DNA of 64,000 nucleotides from Acinetobacter calcoaceticus DSM 30006 = CIP 81.8. GTDB lineage: Bacteria > Pseudomonadota > Gammaproteobacteria > Pseudomonadales > Moraxellaceae. Made by a program: the position numbers and the translations under genes. Shown here one piece after another: positions 26,251 to 36,150 of this stretch (the first letter of the stretch is position 1; each line of letters starts with the position of its first letter). The stretch is from assembly GCF_000368965.1 (NCBI RefSeq), contig NZ_KB849780.1:2046145-2110144 (forward strand), given 5' to 3'. The notes under the pieces are model-generated. The model was not told the DNA's origin. It did no database searches and worked only from the letters and a program-made list of their open reading frames with translations.

Positions 26251-26331
26251 TTTACTGAAATGAAAAATGGATGCTGAATTTCAGTAAAGAAGAAAAGGAT
26301 CGAACCATGCTGCGGTTCGATCCTTTTTTTT
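26251..26331. terminator. Two consecutive hairpins, the second a strong intrinsic terminator
   Basis: The first hairpin is TTTACTGAAAT/ATTTCAGTAAA (26251-26288). The second is a 14-bp perfect stem, AAAAGGATCGAACC/GGTTCGATCCTTTT, ending in a T-run (26293-26331). The second abuts the stop of the convergent thioesterase gene and can serve both strands. Confidence 0.85.
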
Positions 26332-26845
26332 AAGAAGATTTTTTATACATACTACAAGATGGGTTGTGATTTTCTTGTAGACGTAAAACCTTACGGTGCT
26401 CGGCTGCTTCAAAGCGGCAACGTTTCCACTCAGTATTTAGATTTAATTGAGGCACTTCACATGGCTTGCTCTGTTCATCAACAGCAACCATGGTGAAATA
26501 ACAGCTATTGGTATGGCGCACTGTACGCTTCTGGATATTTTGGGCTTCAACACGTATTCCCACTTCCATTGAAGTACGGCCTACATGGTTAACACTTGCC
26601 AAGAAGGTTACCAGCTCACCCACATAAATAGGTTCTTTAAAATTCACCTTATCTACAGATAACGTCACTACGTAGCCACCCGAATAACGGCTCGCACAAG
26701 CGTAAGCGACTTGGTCTAGTAGTTTTAGAATCGTACCACCATGAACATTACCTGAAAAATTTGCCATATCAGGCGTCATCAAAACTGACATCGTCAATTC
26801 AGACTGATCATCAGTTGCTGTGGTTATTTCATCTAATGTAGGCAT
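26330..26845 (-). CDS. Acyl-CoA thioesterase, hotdog fold (YciA/BACH type)
   Basis: This 171-residue single-hotdog protein hydrolyses acyl-CoA esters. The catalytic segment NFSGNVHGGTILKLLDQVAYACASRYSGGYVVTLSVDKVNF has the Asp (LLDQ) and the NxHGG loop of the YciA/cytosolic acyl-CoA hydrolase group. The VGRTSMEVGIRVEAQN strand and TNSCYFTMVAVDE complete the fold. The C-terminal 35 residues (RFEAAEHRKVLRLQENHN) are typical of the bacterial members. It stands alone, and the terminator at 26293 lies at its end. Confidence 0.88.
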   Translation of the reverse strand: MPTLDEITTATDDQSELTMSVLMTPDMANFSGNVHGGTILKLLDQVAYACASRYSGGYVVTLSVDKVNFKEPIYVGELVTFLASVNHVGRTSMEVGIRVEAQNIQKRTVRHTNSCYFTMVAVDEQSKPCEVPQLNLNTEWKRCRFEAAEHRKVLRLQENHNPSCSMYKKSS

Positions 26846-27097
26846 AGCTCAACTCTGTGTCTTAAAACAAGCTCAGTCAACATTATGGTTGATAATTCAC
26901 AAAAAAAACATGATTAAATCCACAACATGGCATTGTATTTTTTAATATCTCTGATTGTTTTTTAAAATCTAATTTTTTAAAGCATTATTTTTAAAGTTAT
27001 TTTTTATAGTCGCATCATTTATTTTAAAGTTTTATAGAACATGCTATGCCATTTTATTCCACGCTTAATGGCATAGCAGGGTCTTACAGATCACTCT

Positions 27098-27712
27098 CTA
27101 TACTTTAGTAATAACGCCTGTCACACCATTAATAATCATATCAATGGCGATCGTTCCGATTAATAAAGCAGATAAACGTCCCACAATATCGAAATAACGG
27201 TCAATATGCTTGGCATGTTTATAGCGTAAATGATCATGCGAAAATTTCATCAAGATCAAAATACTACAGGTTAAAAACAAGGTGAAGGCAATCACTAGGG
27301 CTGCCTCACCAATTGACATTTCAATGCCTGTAACCACAGCGGCACTAATAGTTCCGGGGCCAATCATAAAGGGCATTGCAATGGTGCCAGCCAGATGTTC
27401 TGGCGCTCCACGCATTTCACCAATCGTATCGGCACCCTGAAAAACATAGCGATAGCCAATGACCAAAAAGATAAGGCCTCCAAAAATCTGGAAGGCTTCA
27501 AAACGTACATTCAGATATTTACTAAAAATTGTTTCGCCGCCCCATGCAAATAGCATGAACACGACAAAAGCAATCAAGCTTCCCTGAATCAGTGCTTTAT
27601 TAAACACCTTTGTTTCTGAATGGCGGATTAGGCCAATCATATAAATGCTCATTAAAAATGGATTGAGCAAAGAGAAAAATAAAGCAAAAGAATGTAGATA
27701 AGGAGAAGCCAT
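27098..27712 (-). CDS. MarC-family inner-membrane protein
   Basis: This 204-residue protein has six hydrophobic helices. The family pattern is seen in FFSLLNPFLMSIYMIGL, GGLIFLVIGYRYVF and AMPFMIGPGTISAAVVTGIE. MarC/YchE-type proteins are of unproven function; an amino acid or metabolite export role has been suggested for relatives. It follows betT by 11 bp and could be co-transcribed with it, although no functional link to choline is known. The preceding 26846-27097 (252 bp) shows only AT-rich sequence. Confidence 0.85.
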   Translation of the reverse strand: MASPYLHSFALFFSLLNPFLMSIYMIGLIRHSETKVFNKALIQGSLIAFVVFMLFAWGGETIFSKYLNVRFEAFQIFGGLIFLVIGYRYVFQGADTIGEMRGAPEHLAGTIAMPFMIGPGTISAAVVTGIEMSIGEAALVIAFTLFLTCSILILMKFSHDHLRYKHAKHIDRYFDIVGRLSALLIGTIAIDMIINGVTGVITKV

Positions 27713-27723
27713 GCATTGTCCTC

Positions 27724-29790
27724 TTAAGCTTGTGGATCTGGGAACAAAGGTCGGTTCCCTGGGCTAATACGATTAATATGTAAGAATGTCATATGTCTTT
27801 CATATTTATCTAAAATGTCATTAATAACCTGTTCCTTACCGTAACCAACGAGGTCGTTATCTTGAGAGCCATCATAAAGATACGTTTCAAGTCGGTAATA
27901 GAACTGTTTACCCCGTTTCACACGTTGACTGAAATTCGGTGCGCTATAGCGTACGGGCCAGATCTGGTAAACGAAGTTTTGTTCTTCTTCCAAATGAATT
28001 GTGAAGTCGAGATGGTAAAGCGTATCTTCATCTTCGAGTAGCGTTTGCTGCACATCCACATTCATTCCCTGCTTAATAAGTTCATCAGCAACGGCCTGAA
28101 CTGCTGGTCGGCAGACAGTGTCCAACATGCGCAGAGTTTCAGTGGTTCCCGGATGATGCATCACTCGGGTTAAACGCTGTTTCCAATTCAAAATATCAAC
28201 ATTACCAACCACTGGAGCTGCATTCATGCTGCGGCTGGCCTGCCTGTAATCTTCAAGCCTTAAAGACTTATAAAGTCCTGCCATGACAAGGAACATCACG
28301 AAACTAAACGGCAATCCCATAATGATGGTTGCATTTTGCAAAGCGGTAATCCCGTTGGTCATCAGCATTGCCAGTGTGAGCAAACCAATCGCAATTGCCC
28401 AGAACACACTCAACCAACGCGGAGCATCATTATCAATATGCGTTAACTTAGTGGTGAAGTTCCCTAGAACCAGCGCTCCCGAATCGGCAGAAGTCACATA
28501 AAACAAAAGCCCTGTTACAGTGGCAATTGAAGCAATAAACGTAAAGCCTGGATATTGTGCTAACAAATCATAAAAACCATGAGCCGGATTCGCCAACACA
28601 GTAGCAGCTAAGGTTTGGTTCCCTTCAAAAATAACGCTGTGCAACGCACTATTACCAAAAATAGAGAGCCACGTGATCGTAAATAAAAGTGGGATAATTA
28701 AAGTACCAGACACAAACTCGCGAATGGTACGCCCTCTTGAGATACGCGCCAGAAAAAGTCCTACAAATGGAGACCACGCAATCCACCATGCCCAGAAGAA
28801 CAAGGTCCAGCTACTCATCCACTCTTTAGGTTGTTCAAACGCAAAACTTTGTAAAGCCAAAGACGGGAAACGGCTTAAGTAGTCACCAACATTTTGAACA
28901 AGGGCATTGAGTAAAAACTCAGTATTTCCCAAGAACAAGATAAACAGTAAAAGGCCAATCGAAACATAAATATTGATTTCAGATAAAATCCGCAGGCCTT
29001 TATTCACGCCTGATGTCACCGAAATAATACTAATACCAACCGCGATGGCAATCAGGGCAAATTGCATCCAGATGTTTTCTGGTAATCCCAATAACACATG
29101 TAGGCCATAATTTAGCTGTACCACCCCAATCCCGCAGGTCGTTGCAATACCAAAAATTGTCCCGATAACGGCAGCTGTATCAACGCTATGCCCAATTACA
29201 CCATTAATTCTTTGACCAAAAATTGGGTAGAGTGCAGAGCGAATGGTAAGCGGCAGATTATAACGATAGCTAAAATATCCCAATGACATGCCAATCAAGG
29301 CATACATACACCAACCAGTTAAACCATAGTGGAACAATGTCCAGACCATACTTTGGCGTGCGGCTTCATAAGTCTGAGCTGCACCTACTGGCGGTTGCAT
29401 ATAATGAGATAAAGGCTCAGCGACCGAGAAGAACATTAAATCGATACCGATACCGGCCGAAAACAGCATGGCAGACCAACTCAGTAAACTAAACTCAGGT
29501 TTTGAATGCTTAGGTCCTAGCTTAATATTGCCATATCTTGAACAGGCAATAAAAATCACAAACGCCATGTAAAGTGTTGCGGCAAGCAAGTAATACCAAC
29601 CAAAGGTTGAGGTTACCCACTGAAGTACGGTGTTCATGATTCGGTTTGAAAAATCGTTGAACAAAAACGTGACGAGAGAAAAAATTAAAATAAGTACAGC
29701 TGAAAAATAAAAAACCACACGGTTGAGCGGGTCTTTTTTAGATTTAGATAATGTTAAATCATCAACTGCTCTTGGATTATCTGTTGCCAT
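27724..29790 (-). CDS. betT: Choline transporter BetT, BCCT family, with C-terminal cytoplasmic domain
   Basis: This 688-residue BCCT carrier has twelve helices with the tryptophan-rich signature around WTLFFWAWWIAWSPFVGLFLARISRGRTIREF and an early FSAGIGIDLMFFSVAEPL. A soluble domain of about 150 residues follows the last helix (from LRMLDTVCRPAVQAVADEL to the C-terminus). This is the osmosensing/regulatory extension seen in BetT and lacking in the second carrier at 29913. It imports choline with protons for oxidation to glycine betaine. The ATG at 29790 has GAGGA seven bases upstream. Confidence 0.9.
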   Translation of the reverse strand: MATDNPRAVDDLTLSKSKKDPLNRVVFYFSAVLILIFSLVTFLFNDFSNRIMNTVLQWVTSTFGWYYLLAATLYMAFVIFIACSRYGNIKLGPKHSKPEFSLLSWSAMLFSAGIGIDLMFFSVAEPLSHYMQPPVGAAQTYEAARQSMVWTLFHYGLTGWCMYALIGMSLGYFSYRYNLPLTIRSALYPIFGQRINGVIGHSVDTAAVIGTIFGIATTCGIGVVQLNYGLHVLLGLPENIWMQFALIAIAVGISIISVTSGVNKGLRILSEINIYVSIGLLLFILFLGNTEFLLNALVQNVGDYLSRFPSLALQSFAFEQPKEWMSSWTLFFWAWWIAWSPFVGLFLARISRGRTIREFVSGTLIIPLLFTITWLSIFGNSALHSVIFEGNQTLAATVLANPAHGFYDLLAQYPGFTFIASIATVTGLLFYVTSADSGALVLGNFTTKLTHIDNDAPRWLSVFWAIAIGLLTLAMLMTNGITALQNATIIMGLPFSFVMFLVMAGLYKSLRLEDYRQASRSMNAAPVVGNVDILNWKQRLTRVMHHPGTTETLRMLDTVCRPAVQAVADELIKQGMNVDVQQTLLEDEDTLYHLDFTIHLEEEQNFVYQIWPVRYSAPNFSQRVKRGKQFYYRLETYLYDGSQDNDLVGYGKEQVINDILDKYERHMTFLHINRISPGNRPLFPDPQA

Positions 29791-29912
29791 ACAATCCTCA
29801 AGGAATAAAAATAAAAACAAAATATTTAATTTCGTCTTTTCACTCTTATTTAAAACAATGAAAAGACGACTTTAAACGCAAAAAAATAATATATAGATGT
29901 GATCGTTTGAGG

Positions 29913-31535
29913 TTATAAAACCTCAGTCACTTTATTCTGGTCACCATTCGATGGGACTGAAATGTCTTTTGAAACAGCTAACTGTTTTTTCACTAATTGA
30001 GGGTCAAAATCATCTTGCTTTAGCGCTTTGGCTAAGCCAAACATATAAAGCAAAATAATGACTGAAAATGGTAAACCACATAACACCACAGCACTTTGCA
30101 TGGAGTTAAAACTACCGGCTAAAAGCAAGCCAATACTTACAATGGTAATTACCACAGACCAAAAGACGCGTAACCAGATCGGTGAATCACTATCATTGGT
30201 GCCCCCTTTTGAGGACAAATTAGCGATCATTAGTGTACCAGAGCCAACTGGTGTCAAAAATAAAACGAAACAAATTACAACAACAATGCCAGCAACATAA
30301 GGATTAAATGGCAGATATTCGAGTAGCTTAAATAAAGATAATGCCGGATCAGTTAAGACCATATCACCCAAAACTTTCTGTTTTTGGTTCAAGATAAAGT
30401 AAATTGCCGTATTTCCAAAAACCGAGATCCAAGCCAGCGTAAAGCCTAATGGAATCAGGCATACACCCAGAATAACTTCCCGAATCGTACGTCCTTTTGA
30501 AATACGGGCAATAAACATCCCTACAAAAGGCGCCCAAGCAATCCACCATGCCCAATAGAATACTGTCCACGAACCTAACCAGCCACTGGCTTTTTGGTTG
30601 TATAAATACATATCAAAGCTTTTACCAATAAAATTGCTTAGATAATCACCCGTATTTTGCACAAGACCATTTAATAAATGATTTGTAGGGCCCGTTAAAA
30701 ATACGAATAAAAGTAAGGCATACAGTAGACGTAAATTAATACGAGATAACCATGCCAGACCTTTTTCGATGCCGACCACTGTCGTAATTGTGGCAACAAA
30801 CATCATGACCAGAACGGCAGTAATTAAGGTCACAGAGTTATCAGGAATTTGAGGAAGTAAATAGCAAATGCCAGATACGAGTACCAAAGCACCAATTCCT
30901 AAATTGGTGACCAAGGAAATAACCGTTGCTAAAATTCCAAAACCATCAACAAAATCTCCCACCAAGCCATGAACACGCTCTCCAAAAATTGGATAAAGCG
31001 CCGAACGTAATGCTAAGGGCAGGTCTTGTCTAAAAGCGAAGTAACCTAGAGTGACTCCAAGCAATGCATAGAGTACCCAGCCATGAATCCCCCAATGCAA
31101 AAAGCTATAGGTCATGGCATTTCGGGCAGCTTGAATGGTTCCGGCCTCACCTTCTGGTGGTCTCAAAAAGTGATCAACAGGTTCGGCAACACCATAGTAA
31201 AGTAAGGCAATACCAATCCCTGCCGAGAACAACATTGAAGTCCAAGCCAAATAACTAAACTCAGGTTTGTCGTCGTCTTTTCCTAAAGGAATCTGCCCTA
31301 CTTTTGAAAAAGCGAGCCAAGCCACAAAGCCCAAACACAGCACAATCACCAGCATGTAATACCACCCGAAAAAGTGATTTACTTGCTCTTGTATATAGGT
31401 CAACCAAAACTGACTTTTTTCTGGAAACAGCACAAAAAGTAGGCCAAAAATGCCAATACTGATGGCCGAACTCCAAAATACAAAACGATTTAACCGAATA
31501 TGGTCTGAAGAATATCTATCACTTTTCAACACCAT
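29913..31535 (-). CDS. Second BCCT-family choline/betaine transporter
   Basis: This 540-residue BCCT protein has the same core as BetT (SWTVFYWAWWIAWAPFVGMFIARISKGRTIREV; FSAGIGIALLYYGVAEPV) but ends soon after the last helix, without the C-terminal cytoplasmic domain. It is divergent from betI across a 265-bp gap that contains the BetI-type palindrome, so BetI probably controls it together with betIBA. Loss of the regulatory tail suggests an uptake system that is not osmosensing; choline is the likely substrate, and betaine or carnitine are alternatives. An inverted repeat (CGTCTTTTCA/TGAAAAGACG) follows it, before betT. AGGAG precedes the ATG. Confidence 0.88.
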   Translation of the reverse strand: MVLKSDRYSSDHIRLNRFVFWSSAISIGIFGLLFVLFPEKSQFWLTYIQEQVNHFFGWYYMLVIVLCLGFVAWLAFSKVGQIPLGKDDDKPEFSYLAWTSMLFSAGIGIALLYYGVAEPVDHFLRPPEGEAGTIQAARNAMTYSFLHWGIHGWVLYALLGVTLGYFAFRQDLPLALRSALYPIFGERVHGLVGDFVDGFGILATVISLVTNLGIGALVLVSGICYLLPQIPDNSVTLITAVLVMMFVATITTVVGIEKGLAWLSRINLRLLYALLLFVFLTGPTNHLLNGLVQNTGDYLSNFIGKSFDMYLYNQKASGWLGSWTVFYWAWWIAWAPFVGMFIARISKGRTIREVILGVCLIPLGFTLAWISVFGNTAIYFILNQKQKVLGDMVLTDPALSLFKLLEYLPFNPYVAGIVVVICFVLFLTPVGSGTLMIANLSSKGGTNDSDSPIWLRVFWSVVITIVSIGLLLAGSFNSMQSAVVLCGLPFSVIILLYMFGLAKALKQDDFDPQLVKKQLAVSKDISVPSNGDQNKVTEVL

Positions 31536-31677
31536 CTTATTGCTCCTTGCAATCGGTGTATTTTCTCAAAATAACGAGATAAGTACGGTACTTATGCGCA
31601 TCATCCTATCTTTAAGAATCTTCGATTTTACCTCTTTATTCCTAGAGGCAATCTTCAAAAATTCATTGATTTTTACA

Positions 31678-31725
31678 TATCATACTTGTTATTGATTGAA
31701 CGTTCAATCAATAACAAGTATGATA
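31678..31725. promoter_or_regulatory. 48-bp perfect palindrome, probable BetI operator
   Basis: The two arms mirror each other exactly around the central CG; the core reads TTGATTGAACGTTCAATCAA. The palindrome lies in the gap between the divergent BCCT gene and betI. TetR-family BetI represses bet genes from such a site and is released by choline in E. coli. The assignment to BetI is inferred from position and core sequence. Confidence 0.8.
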
Positions 31726-31800
31726 AAAAAAGTGCTATGATGCTCTGCAAGTTAACATGCTGAATTTAAAGCACCACTAAAAGTGCTGATGTGGAAAAAC

Positions 31801-32424
31801 ATGACAAAACGCAGAGTAAAACCAGAGCACGTGCGACGTGAAGAAATTATGAACGCTGCACTCGACGTAATTTATGAAGTGGGGTTATCCAATACCACCA
31901 TTGCACAAATTGCAAAAAAAGCCGAGCTGTCGACCGGCATTGTCAGCCATTACTTTGGCGACAAACAAGGGTTGATCAATACCTGTATGCAAGAAATGCT
32001 GAATGTTCTGCGTCATAAAACCGAACAGTACAGAGCAGAAGCAGATTCGCATCCAGAGAGCCAGATTAAGGCGATTATCGACTCTAACTTTGACATTAGT
32101 CAGGTCAATGAAAAAGCAATGCGGGTCTGGTTAGACTTTTGGTCAGCGAGTATGCATGTACCAGACTTAAGCCGCTTGCAAAAGATTAATGATCAACGCC
32201 TGTACTCCAACTTGAAATTTTATTTTCTCAAGTTAATGAATGAGCAACAGGCCAGTGTTGCCGCTAGAGGGTTGGCAGCATTGATTGATGGATTATGGTT
32301 ACGAGGCAGTTTAAGCCGTCATAACGAATTTGACAGCAACCTTGCTCGTTCCATTGCTTACGATTATGTACAAACGCAAGTTCAATTTGCGAACAAGCCT
32401 TTGCAGGAGAGACAAAATGAGTGA
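31801..32424 (+). CDS. betI: Choline-responsive repressor BetI (TetR family)
   Basis: This 207-residue TetR regulator's DNA-binding domain follows BetI closely: [51 protein letters not shown]. The ligand domain includes the [19 protein letters not shown] segment. It represses the bet genes and is relieved by choline. The start at 31801 gives the usual BetI length; ATG 31789 and GTG 31783 are also open. The gene overlaps betB by 8 bases (betB ATG at 32417, betI stop at 32422-32424). Confidence 0.9.
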   Translation: MTKRRVKPEHVRREEIMNAALDVIYEVGLSNTTIAQIAKKAELSTGIVSHYFGDKQGLINTCMQEMLNVLRHKTEQYRAEADSHPESQIKAIIDSNFDISQVNEKAMRVWLDFWSASMHVPDLSRLQKINDQRLYSNLKFYFLKLMNEQQASVAARGLAALIDGLWLRGSLSRHNEFDSNLARSIAYDYVQTQVQFANKPLQERQNE

Positions 32425-33889
32425 TGTACAAGTTCAACAACTGTATATCCATGGACGCTACGTTAAAGCAACCAGTGGTAAAACATTTAATAGTATTAAC
32501 CCTGCCAACGGCGAGACGATCGCAACTCTTCAGCAAGCATCTGAACAAGATATTGAAGCTGCTGTACAAAGTGCACAACAAGGACAAAAAATCTGGGCTG
32601 CCATGACGGCCATGGAACGCTCTCGTATTTTACGTCGCGCAGTCGACATTTTGCGTGACCGTAATGATGAACTTGCCCGTCTTGAAACACTCGACACTGG
32701 TAAAGCCTACAGCGAAACATCTACCGTCGACATTGTGACTGGTGCAGATGTACTCGAATATTATGCAGGACTTGCAACAGCCATTCAGGGTGAACAAGTT
32801 CCGCTTCGCGAATCAAGTTTCTTTTATACACGCCGTGAACCTTTAGGCGTGGTTGCAGGTATTGGTGCCTGGAACTATCCAATTCAAATCGCTTTATGGA
32901 AATCTGCCCCTGCCCTTGCAGCCGGCAATGCCATGATTTTCAAACCTAGTGAAACTACCCCTCTTACTGCATTCAAACTTGCAGAAATCTATACAGAAGC
33001 TGGCTTACCAGACGGCGTATTCAACGTAGTTCAAGGGCCAGGTCGTGAAATTGGTCAGTGGCTCACTGAACATCCAGTAATTGAGAAAATCTCATTTACA
33101 GGTGGCGTTGAAACTGGCAAAAAAGTCATGGCAAGCGCGGCTGGTTCTACGCTAAAAGAAGTCACCATGGAACTTGGTGGTAAGTCTCCACTGATTATTT
33201 GTGAAGATGCCGACCTTAATCGCGCAGCTGATATTGCTGTCATGGCAAACTTCTTTAGTTCAGGCCAAGTTTGTACCAATGGTACGCGTGTATTTGTTCC
33301 AAAATCTCTTTTAGCCGATTTTGAAAAAGCTGTTGTAGAGCGTGTAAAACGTATTCGCATTGGTGACCCAATGGCTGAAGAAACCAACTTCGGGCCACTC
33401 ACCAGCTTCCCTCACATGGAAAAAGTGTTGTCTTTCATTGAGTCAGGTAAACAACAAGGCGCTAAAGTCTTAATTGGTGGTGGACGTGCAACAGAAGGTG
33501 ACCTTGCTAAAGGTGCTTATGTACTACCGACGGTATTTAGCGACTGTAATGACCAGATGGCAATTGTTCAAGAAGAAATTTTTGGACCAGTCATGAGCAT
33601 CTTAAGCTACGAGACTGAAGAAGAAGTGATTCGTCGTGCTAACGACACCACCTTTGGTTTAGCTGCCGGCGTGGTCACTCAAGACATTAGCCGCGCTCAT
33701 CGCATTATTCACCAAATTGAAGCTGGTATTTGCTGGATTAATACTTGGGGCGAGTCGCCTGCAGAGATGCCAGTGGGTGGCTACAAGCAATCTGGCGTGG
33801 GCCGTGAAAATGGCCTAACCACGCTTGGGCACTATACCCGTATCAAATCTATTCAAGTTGAACTTGGCGATTATCAAAGCATTTTTTAA
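32417..33889 (+). CDS. betB: Betaine aldehyde dehydrogenase BetB
   Basis: This 490-residue ALDH has the length of known BetB. The motifs are [23 protein letters not shown], the [10 protein letters not shown] turn, the MELGGKSP Glu and the [14 protein letters not shown] catalytic Cys. The C-terminus has [14 protein letters not shown]. It oxidises betaine aldehyde to glycine betaine, an osmoprotectant, with NAD(P). It lies between betI and betA. The ATG at 32417 follows GGAGAGAC inside the end of betI, and the reading frame upstream of it is betI in another phase. Confidence 0.93.
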   Translation: MSDVQVQQLYIHGRYVKATSGKTFNSINPANGETIATLQQASEQDIEAAVQSAQQGQKIWAAMTAMERSRILRRAVDILRDRNDELARLETLDTGKAYSETSTVDIVTGADVLEYYAGLATAIQGEQVPLRESSFFYTRREPLGVVAGIGAWNYPIQIALWKSAPALAAGNAMIFKPSETTPLTAFKLAEIYTEAGLPDGVFNVVQGPGREIGQWLTEHPVIEKISFTGGVETGKKVMASAAGSTLKEVTMELGGKSPLIICEDADLNRAADIAVMANFFSSGQVCTNGTRVFVPKSLLADFEKAVVERVKRIRIGDPMAEETNFGPLTSFPHMEKVLSFIESGKQQGAKVLIGGGRATEGDLAKGAYVLPTVFSDCNDQMAIVQEEIFGPVMSILSYETEEEVIRRANDTTFGLAAGVVTQDISRAHRIIHQIEAGICWINTWGESPAEMPVGGYKQSGVGRENGLTTLGHYTRIKSIQVELGDYQSIF

Positions 33890-33984
33890 TGCATCAATTG
33901 CCTTAAACACTTCAACCTAAATCACATATGCAGAGCAATCTTTATAGATTGCTCAGGCAAACTGTTAGTAAAAAAAGGATAGTT

Positions 33985-35643
33985 ATGAATATTAAAGAAT
34001 ATGATTACATTATCATTGGCGCAGGATCTGCCGGAAATGTACTTGCTGCACGTCTTACTGAAGACAAAGATACCACCGTTTTATTATTAGAAGCTGGTGG
34101 ACCAGATTATCGTTTGGATTTTCGTACCCAAATGCCGGCAGCTTTGGCCTACCCTCTTCAAGGTCGTCGCTATAACTGGGCTTATTTAACCGACCCTGAA
34201 CCGCACATGAATAACCGTCGTATGGAATGTGGGCGTGGTAAAGGTTTAGGTGGCTCATCTTTAATTAATGGTATGTGCTATATCCGCGGTAATGCAATGG
34301 ATTTAGAACAATGGGCAACCCATAAAGGCCTAGAAAACTGGTCTTATGCCGACTGTTTGCCATACTACAAAAAAGCCGAAACCCGTGACATTGGCGAAAA
34401 CGACTACCATGGTGGCAATGGCCCTGTGTCAGTTGCTACACCAAAAAATGGCAACAATGTATTGTTCCATGCCATGGTTGAAGCTGGCGTACAAGCAGGT
34501 TACCCGCGTACCGATGACTTAAATGGTTACCAGCAAGAAGGTTTTGGTCCAATGGACCGCACGGTAACGCCTAAAGGTCGCCGTTCAAGTACCGCACGTG
34601 GTTATCTGGATATGGCAAAAGGCCGTCCTAACCTCACTATTTTGACTCATGCAACGACCAATAAAATCTTGTTTAATCAAAAACAAGCCGTTGGTGTTGA
34701 ATATATTCTCGGGGCTGACCAAAACAACTTGCAACGCGCCTTGGTTAAACGCGAAGTCTTACTGTGTGCAGGTGCAATTGCTTCACCACAAATTTTACAG
34801 CGCTCAGGTGTGGGTGAAAGTACTTTCTTAAAATCAATGGACATTGATGTTGTTCATGATTTACCGGGTGTAGGTGAAAACCTGCAAGACCACTTGGAAA
34901 TGTACCTACAATATAAATGTAAGCAACCCGTTTCTTTATACCCTGCCTTGAAATGGTATAACCAACCTGCGATTGGTGCTGAGTGGTTATTTAATGGTAC
35001 AGGTATTGGCGCAAGTAACCAGTTTGAAGCAGGCGGATTTATCCGTAGTTCAGATGAGTTCAAATGGCCAAACATTCAGTACCATTTCTTGCCAGTTGCT
35101 ATTAACTACAATGGTAGTAATGCAGTGAAAGAGCATGGTTTTCAGGCACACGTTGGTTCAATGCGTTCGCCTTCACGTGGCCGTATTGGACTTAAATCAA
35201 AAGATCCGTTTGAGCATCCAAGTATCTTGTTTAACTATATGTCGAGTGAACAAGACTGGCGTGAGTTCCGTGATGCGATTCGTATCACCCGAGAAATCAT
35301 GCAGCAACCTGCACTTGATCCATATCGTGGTGATGAAATTAGTCCGGGCAAACATTTGCAAACCGATGCAGAGCTTGACGACTTTGTTCGTAACCATGCA
35401 GAAACGGCTTATCATCCGTCTTGTAGCTGTAAGATGGGTGAAGATGAAATGGCTGTCGTGGATGGTCAAGGCCGAGTCCATGGTATGCAAAGCTTACGTG
35501 TAGTTGATGCCTCGATCATGCCACTTATTATTACCGGTAACTTAAATGCAACCACCATTATGATAGCCGAGAAAATTGCAGATCAAATTCGTGGACGTGA
35601 AGCATTACCACGTTCAACTGCACCATTCTATGTAGCCTCATAA
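33985..35643 (+). CDS. betA: Choline dehydrogenase BetA
   Basis: This 552-residue GMC flavoprotein has the FAD-binding [19 protein letters not shown], the [20 protein letters not shown] signature, [15 protein letters not shown], and the C-terminal active-site segment [11 protein letters not shown]. It ends [16 protein letters not shown]. It oxidises choline to betaine aldehyde at the membrane with a quinone acceptor, and BetB completes the step to glycine betaine. The ATG at 33985 follows AAAGGAT; an earlier in-frame ATG at 33928 would add 19 unconserved residues. A terminator follows. Confidence 0.93.
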   Translation: MNIKEYDYIIIGAGSAGNVLAARLTEDKDTTVLLLEAGGPDYRLDFRTQMPAALAYPLQGRRYNWAYLTDPEPHMNNRRMECGRGKGLGGSSLINGMCYIRGNAMDLEQWATHKGLENWSYADCLPYYKKAETRDIGENDYHGGNGPVSVATPKNGNNVLFHAMVEAGVQAGYPRTDDLNGYQQEGFGPMDRTVTPKGRRSSTARGYLDMAKGRPNLTILTHATTNKILFNQKQAVGVEYILGADQNNLQRALVKREVLLCAGAIASPQILQRSGVGESTFLKSMDIDVVHDLPGVGENLQDHLEMYLQYKCKQPVSLYPALKWYNQPAIGAEWLFNGTGIGASNQFEAGGFIRSSDEFKWPNIQYHFLPVAINYNGSNAVKEHGFQAHVGSMRSPSRGRIGLKSKDPFEHPSILFNYMSSEQDWREFRDAIRITREIMQQPALDPYRGDEISPGKHLQTDAELDDFVRNHAETAYHPSCSCKMGEDEMAVVDGQGRVHGMQSLRVVDASIMPLIITGNLNATTIMIAEKIADQIRGREALPRSTAPFYVAS

Positions 35644-35648
35644 AATCA

Positions 35649-35683
35649 TAAGGGTATATTTCTTATGCAGAAATATACCCTTA
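35649..35683 (+). terminator. Intrinsic terminator after betA
   Basis: 14-bp stem (AAGGGTATATTTC and its complement) with a 7-base loop at the end of the betIBA unit. The stem is AT-rich and the following T-run is short (TTAATTTAAT). Confidence 0.7.
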
Positions 35684-36150
35684 ATTTAATATTTATAATC
35701 CAATCATTAATAAGAACGATGTATGACAGAAAATAAACTATTCAAAAAAGCTGTTTTACATATATATGGCATGAAATAAAAAATCATCTATGTTTATATA
35801 CGTATATTCTTCAAATGATTCAACTTTAATCAAATAAAATTTATTAACTATTTTTCAAATAGTTAAATTAAAAAAATAATTGAAAATTATCTTATTAAAG
35901 CCTAATTTGATCAAATATAAATCATATTTATGATTTTGATGAACCCCATTTATTATAAAAATTGTCTTGTCAATGCAAAATTAGTCTAAAATATAGAGTG
36001 TTTGCGATAATCCCAAGTAATTTTATTTTTTTATAAGTTCTCTGATTTTGAGAATTTACTTCGCATTTATATCCATTTTGTCTGGATACGCTGTCTAGGT
36101 TTCCTCACACCTTAAGTGACTCAAATAACTTATTTTAAGGTCCCCCTTAC
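35684..36150. other. AT-rich intergenic region, no gene found
   Basis: About 467 bp with very low GC between the betA terminator and mqo. It presumably holds the mqo promoter. A small inverted repeat TATCCA/TGGATA (36070-36088) lies 60 bp before the mqo start. No reading frame of coding quality is present. Confidence 0.5.

Noticed and set aside
29832..29869. Terminator between the two BCCT genes
   Set aside because: CGTCTTTTCA/TGAAAAGACG is a true inverted repeat, but there is no T-run and the loop is long, so it was not given its own entry.
31450..31695. A plus-strand 81-codon frame between the BCCT gene and betI
   Set aside because: It begins inside the BCCT gene on the other strand and runs into the BetI palindrome; the product shows no coding character.
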